Part shown: positions 1 through 11,659 of the stretch, piece after piece
Layout of the letters: every line of letters starts with the position of its first letter
How positions within the stretch are numbered: the first letter of the stretch is position 1
NCBI GenBank assembly: GCA_026770025.1
Contig: JAMXDE010000021.1
Span: 744,001 to 808,000, forward strand
Length of the DNA stretch: 64,000 bases
Source: Craspedostauros australis
Taxonomy: Eukaryota; Bacillariophyta; Bacillariophyceae; Mastogloiales; Achnanthaceae
Direction: 5' to 3'
Made by a program: the position numbers and the translations under genes
The notes under the pieces: model-generated
What the model was told of the DNA's origin: nothing
The model's input: only the letters and a program-made list of their open reading frames with translations
Databases searched by the model: none

Positions 1-617
1 AAGTCATCTTGATCGCCTCACGAGAAGAGAAACGATCAGACACAAGCCATCACAAGTATCACATTGTATTATCAAATGACATCCACATCGACATCGACAT
101 CCACATCACGATCACATCGCGTCAGCCGTCATCATTCATCGAATGACACTACACCCGTTATCAATCAAACTCCTTCAGCAAGGTGAACGAACTGAAGGAG
201 ACAGAATGATCTTCGATGCGGCACCTGCGCATGCTTGCGCATCGCATTGACCCACACTGACCCATGTTAGGAATAGCAACCATTAAAATTATATGTAACG
301 AACAACCAAGTACAATTGCTTCCAACCTGCATGTACCGCAGCAAATCGCTACTCTAATAATAACGCCCAGGCGGATGAAGTTTCGCTCGCAAATGTTGGT
401 TGTTCGATCGTCCGAATACAAACCAAAGCAGAATGTGGCACCTTCCCTCAACGAACTTCGTCTTGTTGTGTTCGTGAAGCGGTTAATGATGCTGCTGCTG
501 CCCACATTTCATCGAAGTGCACTACGCACGCGGACATTGGATTGAACCAAACCTTTGCCAACCATGTTTTGCATGACATCAAACTACTGACTGGTAAGCG
601 GAACAATCGCATGCTGC
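1..617. other. Non-coding flank downstream of the ABCF1-like gene
   Basis: I see no gene here. Bases about 75-120 are a degenerate CATC/CGACAT simple repeat. The short open frames on both strands have no recognisable domain. This is probably the 3' UTR and downstream spacer of the minus-strand ABC-F gene. Confidence 0.5.
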
Positions 618-1180
618 CTATTTCTTCTTGTTCTTGGCAAGGCGAGCGATCTTCTCTGCCCTCGCCTTCTCCGCAGCCTCCACCTTTTCGCGGCGGGCTT
701 TGTTCTCACGCTCCACCTCCTCTTCCAGCTGCTTCAGGATGCTTTCCTTGTAGTCATCGAATCCGGCGGTCCATTCAGTCACGCCCTGCTTCTCGACGAC
801 CCACAAGGTGCAGTCGCATTCCTCGATCAGCCTTTGGTCGTGCGTCACCACCACGATGCCACCGTTAAACTCATTCACTGCCTCCACCAACGCATCGATG
901 GTTTCGATATCGAGATTATTCGTCGGTTCGTCGAGCAGCAAGATGTGCGGCTCCTGCAGACTGAGCTCGACGAACACGACACGGGCCTTTTGACCACCGC
1001 TGAGGTCTCTCATCACGACCTCGTGCGCGTGTCCTTCCAACCCGTACTTGCCCAGGCGGTTTCTGCAGGTCTGGTAGTCAAGGTCCTCGAAGCGGCTGCG
1101 AAGATGATCGACTGGGGTCTTATTCATGGGGAGTCGGTCGACGAAGTGCTGATTGTAGATACCCATTCTGTAATGACCAC

Positions 1181-1212
<32 letters not shown>

Positions 1213-4200
1213 CGATGGAGATACGGTAGCAGAGCATGACGATTTGTGACGAGGTTGGGAAGCAGATGTTGTTGTGATTGTGTGAGAGTGAGTGAGGTCC
1301 GAGTCACAACGAGAGGGATTGGCTTGGACAGCTCGGACATGACCAAGACCTGGAAGTGTTTCCTTCCTCCTTCATAAAGCCCACCATCGACATCAATGCA
1401 GTAAAGTACTCTTATTGATCTTGTTGTCAGCATTGGTATTCACATAATAAGCACAGCGTGGTGTCAAAGATCAGAATTCACACCAAGATAGAGCAACAAC
1501 AGCAAGTGTTACACAGACACAGGAACGTACCGAAGACGGGGGTTTCGCTTGACTTCTCCTTTCGTAGCTTGAATTTCGCCGGTGAGAAGCTTGAGCAAGG
1601 TCGATTTACCGGCTCCGTTGGGACCGACGACGCAAATGCGGCTGTCCATGTCGATACCGAAGTCGATGTTGTCGAAGATGACGGGGTGCTTGGCGGAGTA
1701 CCGGAAGTTGACGTTGTTGACCTCCATGACGGGACGAGACAGTTCGTTGACGTCGGCGAACTCCAGCTGGACGGTGTACTCCTTGGGTCGCTTGATTAGT
1801 TCGACGATTTCGGCAGTCTCCGTACCAGCTGCAATGGCCTGATTCTTCTTCTTCTGACTTCGTGCGCCTGCCTCGCGTTTGCTGCTCTTCTTCATGGTCT
1901 CCTGGGCCTTGTTCTTGGATTGCCCGGAACGCTTGAGCTCGCGCAGACGCTTCTCCTGCTTCTCCCATGCCTTCACCTGCTGCACGAGCTTGTCCTTCTG
2001 CGCACGCTTGAAGGTGTCGTAATCTCCCTTGTAGGAGATGAGCTTGAGATCTTCAATGTGGAGCATCTCCTGACAGACGCTGTTGAGGAAATCCTGGTCG
2101 TGAGAAACCACGAGCAACGTCTTCTTCCATTTTTGCAGGTACTCATCCAGCCAGATCACAGCGTTGAGATCCTGCCGTTCATCCATTGGTCAGTTGGTTG
2201 GTCGTAATGATTGTGGTGGGTAGCAACATGCACCATACATACGAGGAAAAGAGGGCACATTGCGAGTGTTAGGGGTGATGCCAATGATCGTCAGTTGAGA
2301 TGCAATGCATCCAGCGCACAAGCAACTCTAACGGAGAGCGATATTCTCGACATGCACACATCAAACACACAGCAATTTGGTGACGAAGGACATCACAGCA
2401 CAGCACATCACAGCATCAAAGCACGTACCAAATGATTCGTGGGTTCATCGAGCATGAGCAAGGTCGGTTCGATGAAGAGAGCGCGTGCGAGGGAAATACG
2501 CATACGCCAACCACCACTGAACATCTTGGTCGGCTTGGTCTGCATCTCCATGCTAAATCCAAGACCGTAGAGGATCCTGCGTGCCTTGGCCTCGCTGGAC
2601 GCGGCGCCCATGTTGGTCAACTCCTCCACGACGATCTCCAACCGGTCGATGGTCTTCTCGGTGTCGTCGCCGTCATCTATCTTCTTCATGAGAGTTTTCT
2701 CTTCCTCCATGAGATCCCAACGGTGCTTGTCGGCCTTGAGAACGGCATCGACTGCCGGGGTGTCATCCGCCACAACCTCCTGCTCGACGTAGAGGAAGTC
2801 GATGCGCGGCGGGAGCTTGAGGTCTCTGGAGGCGATCATCTTGAGGAGAGTGGACTTACCGCGGCCGTTGGGTCCCACGAGACCGTAACGGCGTCCGTGA
2901 GCAATGGAGATGGCTGCGTCCTTGAATAGGATCTTGCCGGCAGCGGAGATGGAGAAGTTGGGGATGCTGATATCGAGTGCGTTCTCCCACTGCGGGTCCT
3001 TCTCGTTGACGGCCGTCTGCGAGCATGCAAACTGGGCGCCCTCGCGCGATGCCTTGGCGGCAACGGCCTCGTACTCTGCCGCTCTCATCTCTGCCTCGCG
3101 CTGCTTCTGCAAACGCTTGCGTTCCTTGTTGCTGAGCTTCTTTCCGTTCGCTCCGTACATTAGCTGCGCCAATTGAATTGTTGTGAATGTGCGCGTAGTA
3201 TGGTGAAGAGTTGCGTGGTGTGGCACAGAGTGCAGTAGTGCAACGATTTTAGTGAGATTCATGGTTGATGCAAACGCAATGCTGCGCAGCATACAGCCTT
3301 GCCGTACTGCAACAGGAGAAAGAGCAAGGTGACGAATACGAGTAGCGCATCATGGCACAACAGGGTCACTGCAAATCTTGTAACCACACACACCAACGCC
3401 AACGTCATCATCATCATCGTTATCAGCAGCAGCATCAACATCACAGGCAACATTATGCACATGGCCACAACTTTTACATACACGCCATGAGCACATCGTA
3501 ACGAGAAGGCGGATAGAGCACGAAAATCACCACCCAACGCGATTGTGCTTGTTGTGCAATTGACACATGATGTGCACTCTCTCTCTCTCTCTGCCAATGA
3601 CGCACCTTGTTCTTGCCGTCGTCTCCAGCGTTGGCCTCCTGGTCTACCATGGCCTGGCTCTTGTCGGACCATACCACATCGTCTGGCGCACCATACATGA
3701 GCTCGGAAGGTTCATCACCGCCCTCCGCATTAGCATCGGACGAATCCGCTGCTACCTTGCTCTCCTCCTCGTCTTGTTGCTGCTCCTGCTGTTGCGCAGG
3801 TTGCTTCTTGGGTGCAGGCTGCGACTTCTTGATCGCCTCCTCTTCCTTCTTCTTCATGGCTGTCTCCATCTGAAGCTCCAGCTTGGACTTCTGCTTGGCG
3901 GCAGGTGCGGCAGCTTCTTCCGCAGTCTTGGAATCGCTTCTGTCCTCGTCGCTGCCGCCTCTGTGGCTGGAATCCTTCTTCTCCTTTTTGGATTTCTTGT
4001 CTTTCTTGTCCTTCTTTGATTTCTTCTCCTTCTTTTCCTTCTTGTCTTTCTTTTTCTTCTTGGGTTCATCGAGAATCTTGAATGCAAACTGTTCCACGTC
4101 TGCATCATCATCTCCATCATCCCCATCGTCGTCGTCTTCATCGTCTTCATCGTCTTCATCGCCCATGCCTGTGTCATCTTCATCATCCGACACGACATGC

Positions 4201-4565
4201 TGCTGCTGTTTTTTCTTGTTCTTGCCCTTGTTCTTCTTGTTGCTGACGGGTGCTGGGACGTGAAGATCGTCATCGTCATCGTCATCGTTGTCGTCATCGT
4301 CGTCGCTATCGCTGCCGTACTGCGCCAGATTCTTGCCACCGCCCAACAGCATGGCCAGATCGTCGTCATCGTCGTCATCCGAATCGGAGTCCGGCTTCTT
4401 GTTCACCTGCTGCTTGGCCTGCTGCTTGGCCTGGCGCTTGGCCTTGCGCGACATCTTGGCGCCGCCTTCCTCCGCATCCGCAGCAGGTGCTGGCTTGGCC
4501 GCCGGTTCTTCATCCGACCATGGATCGTCGCGGCCCTTCTTGCCTCCTCTCTTCTTGCGTCCCAT
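618..4565 (-). CDS. ABCF1: ABC-F ATPase, ABCF1/ABC50-like translation factor
   Basis: Four exons on the minus strand: 4565-3606, 3163-2429, 2171-1531 and 1167-618. Donors are GTGCGT, GTACGT and GTACGT, acceptors are CAG, and all phases agree; the product is 961 residues. Residues 1-320 are a charged low-complexity arm (long Asp runs and Lys-rich KKDKK stretches), as in animal ABCF1, whose arm binds eIF2. Two soluble ABC cassettes follow without membrane segments: Walker [10 protein letters not shown] near 417, signature SGGWRMR, Walker [14 protein letters not shown]; then a linker with the family sequence RPKEYTV, second Walker [10 protein letters not shown], signature LSGGQKARV and [11 protein letters not shown]. 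The ATG at 4565 opens a basic [10 protein letters not shown] start in good context. Order and wording of motifs match ABCF1 rather than GCN20 or ABCF2. Likely role: ribosome-associated ATPase in translation initiation. Its start faces the start of the plastid gene at 5288. Confidence 0.92.
1181..1211. repeat. GAT trinucleotide microsatellite in an ABCF1 intron
   Basis: About ten uninterrupted GAT units lie inside the last intron (1168-1530) of the ABCF1-like gene, close to its 3' splice site. They are intronic and do not encode the Asp runs of the protein, which come from exon 1. Confidence 0.8.
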
Positions 4566-5287
4566 CGTGTGCTGCGATTGTGTGTGTGTGAATGTATGAG
4601 TCGATCGTGCGAGTGGGAACTCTGTGGGGTCTTCGTTTGTTGATGCAGCGCATGAGCACCGACAGATCGTATTGGGCGCGGATCGTGGTTGCATTGCTCT
4701 CTGTTTGTCAAATCCGCAGCTCACGCTTTGCGTGTGTGTTCGTGTGCGTGGATGTGCATGATGATGGACACGAATGGTCTGCATGAGGGATTGACAAGCA
4801 CGTTTGGTTTCAACGGACGAAGGAAGAACGAATGATGGATGTCACGATTGGCGTGATGTAGATTCATCGATTCCTCTTTTGTCGTGACTTGATTGACTCA
4901 TCGGACAACACGTCACATTGCTACGTCAGCTGCAACACAAAACGTTCCAGAATCGATGAACACAATCAACACGGCGAAAAGACACGGTGAAATAATAACC
5001 GCATACGACTACAGATGCGATGGATGATGATGATTGTGGCGAGGTGCGTTGATGACGACGAGGATGGTGACGACATCGTCAGGCCAGGCCAGGTCACTCT
5101 GGTCTTGGGAGAGATGATTGTCAATTGTTGAACACATCAACCCGTATCTACTCGCATTCGTTGCCATCAACTCACGCAACCACAACAACCCCACGCCACG
5201 CAACGCGACGTAAAACAACTCAACACAGCCTTCCCACAACTACGACATACCCCCAACGAACCCACCCATACGCCACACACGTCCATC
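4566..5287. promoter_or_regulatory. Shared upstream region of two divergent genes
   Basis: The 722 bp lie between the ATG of the minus-strand ABCF1-like gene and the ATG of the plus-strand plastid gene. They must hold the 5' UTRs and promoters of both. I see GT-rich stretches near 4575-4590 and 4730-4760 and a CA-rich 5' UTR at 5170-5285, but no motif I can name. Confidence 0.5.
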
Positions 5288-6601
5288 ATGAAGGTCTCCA
5301 CCGTCTCCACCATCGCACTGCTCAGCATCTCCGGGGCTTCTGCTTTCACAGCCACCCCACGCTCCTTCGCCAAGACCACGAGCAATGGTACGGAATCCAC
5401 CAACGCGATGCCTCCTGTCAAGGGGTGCTCGCACCATGCAACACGACCCGCGTCACTCGTATTTGGAAAAGAATCGTGCAATCGTAATTGTGATGGCAGA
5501 TGCAGATGCAACCCGAACACAACCATCACCATGAGCATGGTCTCCATGATCCGCTCCGGATGCTGCATTCGACATGACGCTCTGCGGAATCGCAATTGCA
5601 AGAGATGGTTGCGTCCAGCGATGCAACCACCACTCTACTCTATCCGCATTCCGGTTCATTCATTGCAGCGGCTTGGTATGGAATGGCATGGATCGGCTTG
5701 ATGCATCATCATGCGATGTCTCGTGAGAAGGAATCTTGATTGCTGCGAAGATGCGCGTCGTTGACAATCGCGCACGAACCGAACGTTTTCCAAGAGTTCG
5801 TTTTCGTCTCACAATTTCCATTCAACACGTTTCTCGCACTTTTTCCATCTTCAAATTTCCGGCCGCATGCCATGTCATGCCGCCACAGTCCCATCTGTTG
5901 CCCTCTTCATGGCCGAAGGCGATGCCCCCGTCACGGATTCCAAGAATGTCGATGACATGAGCGCGGAAGAAGAGATTGAAATGCTCACAGAGGCCGAGGT
6001 CAAGAAGATGAAGCGCGCTTCCAACCTGCGCAACCAGAACGGTGTCGAGTACGCCCCGTGGATGAACATCTCGCGTGAGGACGAGGCCAAGATCAAGCAG
6101 GTCATGAAGGAGCGAACCGAGGCGCGCCGAAAACGTCAGGTCGAGGAGCAGACCGTCAGCGGTTCCCTGCTCGTCGACAGTCAGGCACAGGAGCTCAGCG
6201 GAGGTGGTCTGCGAACGAAGATCATCGACGGCGAGGTCGAGATCGAATGGGCCACCAGCTCTGAGGCCAACACCCAGGGATTCATCATCAAGCGTCGCGC
6301 CGCCAGAACCGAGGAGTTTGAGACCATCGCCTCCTTCGAGGACTGGGGTCCACTCGCCTCCAGGGGACCAGACGGTGGTGAGTACCGATTCCTCGACACC
6401 ACTGTGTCGCCAGGTGGATGGGTCTACCGTATCACGGAACGCGAGGTCAGTGGAGCCGAGAATGATATCTGCCAGGCCCTCGTGGAGATCGAGACCGACG
6501 AGGAGAAGCGCAACACTGTCATCGCAACTGCCGCCATCGGAACCCTCGTTCTTGGAATTGTCGCCGCCGGTCTTTTGGTCGATCCAAACGGTGGATACTA
6601 A
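5288..6601 (+). CDS. Plastid-targeted Fn3-like membrane protein, function unknown
   Basis: Two exons, 5288-5387 and 5889-6601 (donor G|GTACGG, acceptor CACAG, phase 1), give 270 residues. The first 20 residues are a signal peptide ending GASAF, followed by a Ser/Thr/Lys-rich transit stretch: a classic stramenopile plastid presequence. The middle is charged and helical. Residues about 145-230 read like a fibronectin-III-type beta sandwich: EIEWATSSEANTQGF, then EYRFLDTT and WVYRITEREV. One membrane helix (about 242-262, AAIGTLVLGIVAAGLL) sits near the C terminus, leaving a short DPNGGY tail. It is probably anchored in a thylakoid or envelope membrane with the Fn3-like domain exposed. I do not recognise a named gene. 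The plastid targeting is well supported; the Fn3 assignment rests on strand pattern and wording only. Confidence 0.8.
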
Positions 6602-7204
6602 ATCTGTTTTGCGGGTGTGTCATGATATCAGATCACATCACGTGGCAATCCATTTCACTTCACTCGACTCCATTTCATTTGAGTGTATCAGGTCGGACTG
6701 GATTGAAGACGAAGCGACACCCAACACTTGTGTGCCATGGATCCACGGCTGAAATCGATGCATGCGCACAACAACACATGCGACGCAACACAAATCAGTG
6801 TCTTCAAAGACGGGAATGCGGCAGCGTTGCATCAATACAATCTTCAAATAACACCAACTACTACTACTACGCGATGTAAACGATAGAACAGTACTCCATG
6901 CTACAAGTATCGGCCAATGTATGATGTAAGCAAGCAGTTTCGCGAGTACTCTACGCGAGCGCCCCAGTGCATGTTAAAGAGTTTTGTATTTGTTGCAATC
7001 AGCCGATTGTGGAGTTGGTGTGTTGTGAATTGCGGAAGGCATTGGTTCACGACAAACGAGATACACTCATCATCTTCAAATGCCATGACGTTCCGCAATT
7101 GTAATGCAACAGAGTAGAGTCCAGTAGAGTAGTCGCGAAAAGTCCTCTACGTGAAGAATAATCAATCCAGAATACCCGAGAGTACTTCGTCGTTCTCGAT
7201 TCAT
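6602..7204. other. Convergent intergenic region
   Basis: The spacer between two convergent genes (plastid protein and TrpRS) must hold both 3' UTRs. A short CTA run lies near 6861-6872. I see no gene or RNA in it. Confidence 0.5.
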
Positions 7205-8935
7205 TTAGTCCTGGTTGGGCGTGACGAATCCCATCGCCACCTTGGTACCGAAGAGGGTGGTATTGGCAACCTCGTTGGCGGCATCGGCACCATCCTTGAG
7301 GATCTGCATGAGGTACTCCGGATCCTCCCGGACCTCCTTGTAGCGCCGCTGGATGGGTTCAAGGTGGTTCACGATGGCCTCGGCGAGAAGAGGCTTGAAC
7401 TCGCCCCATCGCAGATCCTTGACCTCCTCCAGAATATCCTCGCGCGTGCGATCGGGCTGCACGGCGGCGTAAATGTTGAGAAGGTTGGTGGCCTCCGGAC
7501 GTTCCGGGTTGTCCCATTCGATGCCATCGAGCGTGTCGGTCTTGCAGCGCTTGATCTTGTCGCGAATGAGCTTGGGCGGGTCGAGGACGTTGATACGCGA
7601 GCCGTCGCTGGGGTCGCTCTTGGACATCTTGGATGTACCGTCCGTGAGGCTCATGATGCGGGCACCATCTTTGAGGATCATGGCGTTGGGTTCAACGAAG
7701 ACCGGTCGCGATGCGATGCCGGCGGCCTTGCAGCGCTTCTTGAACTGGTTGCCCTTGCAGAAGAGGTCGTTGAATCGGCGGACGATGTCGCGCGCAAGTT
7801 CCAGGTGCTGTCGCTGATCCTCGCCGACGGGGACCTTGGTGGATTGGTAGAGCATGATATCAGCTGCCATGAGGACAGGATAGGTGAAGAGACCGGTGCC
7901 GACGGATTCACCCTGCTTGCGCGATTTCTCCTTGAACTGGATCATGCGTTCCAGCCATCCCATCGGGGTGACGCAGCTAAGCAACCAGGTGAGCTCGGAG
8001 TGAGCGGGCACGTGAGACTGGACGAATATTTTGGATTTGGCCGGGTCGATTCCTTTTGGTGGCAAAATGGTTGTTTCGTGTTGGTGGTTACAATTCGGGT
8101 TGTAATTGGGATGATGATTTGTCCCGAATGAATACGTTTGGAGGTATCGTAATGAGAATCGGTGAGTTGTTGGGCGAAGAAAATGAGGAATGTACATACC
8201 ATGCAAACATGCATGCATTTCGGAATGGAACCACACGAGATGGCATCGAATTGAAAACGAATGCAACCGCACTCTCTGGGATCCATCATGCCTTTCGCGC
8301 TTGCTTGTTTATTCACATGACAAGAGAAAGTCTTGCACGAAATACGAATACGGCCATCACAGCGAAATCAAAGCAAATCAACTCAGGCGATATGTCGGAG
8401 TGTCATTGAATATCTTTGGAACCACCGATCCTTGGATCGCTCCAACGGATGGCGATGATGATGATCATGATGACGCCAATGACATTGATGTCATGAAATC
8501 TGACGTACCGGCAGCGATGTAAAGGGCGATACTCGTCATCGTGCTTTCATTCAGCTCCTTGGGATCGTGTGGCATCGTGATGGCGTGCAGATCTACAGCC
8601 ATGAAGTAGTTCTCGGTGAGAATGACGTCGCCATCCTCATCAAGCTGGTCCTTGTTCTGGAAGTCCACCCATTGTCGGATGGCACCGAGGTAGTTGCCCA
8701 AATGCAGCACGCCCGTTGGTTGCACACCCGACAAAATTCGCTGCGGACGGATCTTTTTGGGCGCAGCCGCTGGCTTGCTCTCGGCTTCGGTGTCTGTGGA
8801 GAAGAGGGAGGTGGACGTGAAGGCGGCTGCGGCTGTGCGATGCACGTGGTGGTGATTCTGTATGAATGCGGATGCGCCTGGACGTCGCAACGATCCGGCG
8901 ATGACGGCCATCAAGACGACCATGTTTCTCATCAT
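7205..8935 (-). CDS. Organellar tryptophanyl-tRNA synthetase
   Basis: Two exons, 8935-8509 and 8052-7205 (donor GTACGT, acceptor AAAAG, phase 1), give 424 residues. It charges tRNA-Trp. Class I motifs are clear: the HIGH-type PTGVLHLGN at 73-81, GEDQ at 219-222 and KMSKS at 284-288, all as in bacterial-type TrpRS. The chosen ATG gives a signal peptide ([10 protein letters not shown]...) ending GASAF near residue 24, then a transit stretch to about residue 60, so the enzyme goes to the plastid, perhaps also to mitochondria as is common for organellar synthetases. The frame is open 47 codons further upstream, but that start would bury the signal peptide. The frame of exon 1 reads through the donor into intron sequence, so the unspliced ORF is misleading. 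It is divergent from the FAD oxidoreductase gene at 9730. Confidence 0.93.
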
Positions 8936-9729
8936 GTTATTTCTGCTAATGCTGCTGCTGCTGTGTTTGGATTCGAGTTTCGTTCTTTGGTCTGCGCCTG
9001 GGTTTGCACCTGAGATTGTATGTCGTCTTCGTCCGCTTGAGGAATGTAGACGGATCGTGGAGAATGCCCTATACACGCTGAAGCTTGGGATTCTCTTGGC
9101 TCGAGGATCTCGAGAGAGTAGAGATGAAACGTTGCGGTTTCGGAGGACGAAGAAACAGCTTCAAACACAGAGAGTGAGAGATGATGTTGTCGTTGATGAC
9201 GATGAGTTGTTTGGGTGCATTGTCGTTCGAACGGATTATTGCAGTTTGTGTTCTGTGGCTGACCGAAGTCAGACTGACGTTGGGATCGACAGATCTCTGA
9301 GTCATGCATGATTTACAATTCGCGAAACAAGACCAACCGGGAGTTCAACACGAGCCACGACCAAAACATCATCCAGTTCGGTGCCAGAATCTTTTGGCGC
9401 AAACCGAACATCCATCCTGCTTGGGCGTCGTCCGCAAAGACCTACGTGGGCACATGATCACATGATCACATGATCGCCCCCTCATCATCGTAGTCGTACC
9501 AATACCGTGCTTCCACATACTCTGAGTACCATTGAAAGCATTCTGTTCCCCTCTTCGACTTACATGCGAAACTGGCATGCTGCCACGGGTTGGCAACGAA
9601 CGAGGAGGAAACAGATGGGCATTCGCTGCGTCGTCACTGCAGCTGTCATAAAAGAAAGCAGATCGCATCTCATCGCATCGCATTTCATTTCATCGCATCC
9701 AACCATCGAAGTGATCACCTGAAAGAAGA
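8936..9729. promoter_or_regulatory. Shared upstream region of TrpRS and oxidoreductase genes
   Basis: 794 bp between divergent start codons. It contains a short direct repeat of ATGATCAC at about 9451-9476 and CATCG/CATTT repeats at about 9661-9700 just before the plus-strand ATG. No known promoter element is recognised. Confidence 0.45.
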
Positions 9730-11408
9730 ATGACGAGAACGTTGGCATTTGTCGGTGGAGGGCACGCCCATGTGTACGTCCTCAAGCACCTTGCGTCCAA
9801 GCAGAAGCAGCTCAAGGAGCTGGATGTAGAGGTAGTGCTCATCGCCAAGGACATCATGACGCCGTACTCCGGAATGCTGCCTGGATACATCGCGGGACAC
9901 TATACCTACGAGGACATTCACATCGACTTGGCCAAGATCTGCAATTATGCCAACATCCGGCTCATTCATGCGGCGTGCATGCAGATCATCTATCATTCAG
10001 ACGCATCTCACACGACAGAAAATGATGATGGCAATGACAATCAGAGCAACAATCACAGCAACAGACGCGGAACTTGCATCTGCGACAACGGCGAAAGGAT
10101 CGACTTTGATTGTCTCAGCATCAACGTTGGAAGCGCTCCGTCGGTGGCATCGCAGTCCTTGCGCAACAACCCCAAGGTCATCTCCGTCAAGCCGATCAGC
10201 GAGTTCTGCAACTTTTACATCGAGCTCAAGGAACGGTTGCAACGGCTGCAACAGAATTCGTCGTCTGCTTCCGCATCCACACCGATCAAGCACAGGATCG
10301 GGGTCGTTGGGGGTGGCGCTGGCGCCATCGAAGTTATCCTGAGTATGCAGCACAGCTTGCAACGCTTGTTGGACGATACTGCGAAACAACAGCAACAACA
10401 TCAGCAACCACAGAATCCCATCGAATTGGAGATGGTCCTTTTCACTAGAGGCACGTCGTTGTTGAAGCAGCACAACCATTCCGTTCGCCAATGTTTTCAA
10501 CGTGTTCTGAAGGAGCGCAACATCCAAGTGCATTACTCTGCCGAAGTCATCAACGTTGAGACGCTGCCCGACGACCGACTGCAATTGAAATTGCGCGGGA
10601 CGGCTTTGCAACCTTCGGATCTGATCGTCGACGAATGTCTGCTATGCACGACGGCCGATGGTGCCAGCTGGCTGTCGCAAAGCACGCCATTCCGTACCGA
10701 CGCAAACGGATTCCTCATGGTGGAATCCACGTATCAAGTGGTGGACGCGCCGGGTGTGTTCGCGGGCGGTGATTGCTGCGGCATGGTGGATCATCCACGT
10801 CCGAAAGGTGAGTTGCGTGTACCATGCTTGATGCGTTTAGTGCACTCGGTCTGTCTGTTTGTTGCTGTTGCTATTGTTGCTGTTGTTGCTGTTCAAGCAC
10901 GAGTTTGCTCTCATGTCTTTAGTGTTCATCGGTGTCCTATTGGATCTTGCAATATTGTTTTCTGATTATCTCCAGAGATGATTGCGCGGCTCCGGTGCAT
11001 CTCCTGTATCTCCACGAATGCATGAACGAACGAATGAATGAACGAATGGGTGGGTGGGTGGGTGTACATACGAGTAGTAGTACGAGCAACTCGGTGACTC
11101 AATGGCTCAATCAACACTGCATCTGTTTATCTGCTCTATTTATGCAATATGCCAAAGCCGGAGTTCATGCGGTGCGTGCTGGACCGCCGTTGGCTGAGAA
11201 CATTTGGAGAGCGTTGGTTGGAGAATCAGTCAAGCCTTACGTGCCACAATCGAACATCCTTGGGTTGGTGTCCACAGGAGACAAGTATGCAATCGCATCC
11301 AAGGGATCGTACCTCTCTATGGAAGGCAAATGGATGTGGTCATGGAAGGATCGGATCGACCGATCCTGGATGGCACAGTACACGAAAGACATACCAGACA
11401 AGGCATGA
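9730..11408 (+). CDS. FAD/NAD oxidoreductase of the 'Nterm_to_SelD' type (stand-alone)
   Basis: Two exons, 9730-10807 and 11158-11408 (donor GTGAGT, acceptor AAAG, phase 1), give 442 residues. It is a pyridine-nucleotide disulfide-oxidoreductase-like flavoprotein. The FAD-binding start is LAFVGGGHAHV (residues 5-15), then PYSGMLPGYIAGHYTYEDIH; a second nucleotide fold GVVGGGAGAIE lies near 197-207, and a C-terminal FAGGDCC precedes KDRIDRSWM. This set is typical of the domain that many bacteria and some eukaryotes fuse to the N terminus of selenide water dikinase (TIGR03169, from memory). Here it ends with a TGA stop and no SelD domain, while SelD is a separate gene at 16997-18136. Gln-rich and Asn/Ser-rich loops (near residues 100 and 220) are insertions. 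No targeting peptide is evident. Its substrate is not known; a redox role in selenium metabolism is an inference from the fusion. Confidence 0.85.
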
Positions 11409-11525
11409 ACACGCATCAATAGTGCTTGAAGTAGTAGAAGTGTACCAATAGATACGCAGTACACCATCGAGTTATTCAATCCATTGGAACCCAGGACAGT
11501 TCATATAATACATGCGAGTATGGTG

Positions 11526-11547
11526 CTCTCTCTCTCTCTCTCTCTCT
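11526..11547. repeat. CT dinucleotide microsatellite
   Basis: About eleven CT units in the 251-bp spacer between the convergent 3' ends of the oxidoreductase and helicase genes. Confidence 0.85.
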
Positions 11548-11659
11548 ACAGTAAGCTAAATTTGCATTGCATTAGTCTCTACCCTCGAGTACTCGTCTCC
11601 GCTTGCGTGCAGGCGGATTGCCTCCAGTTTTCATTTCCTCTTGTTCAGTTCAGTTCAGC

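Noticed and set aside
3854-4643. Long frames antisense or out of frame to the ABCF1 N terminus
   Set aside because: Shadows of the Asp/Lys low-complexity exon.
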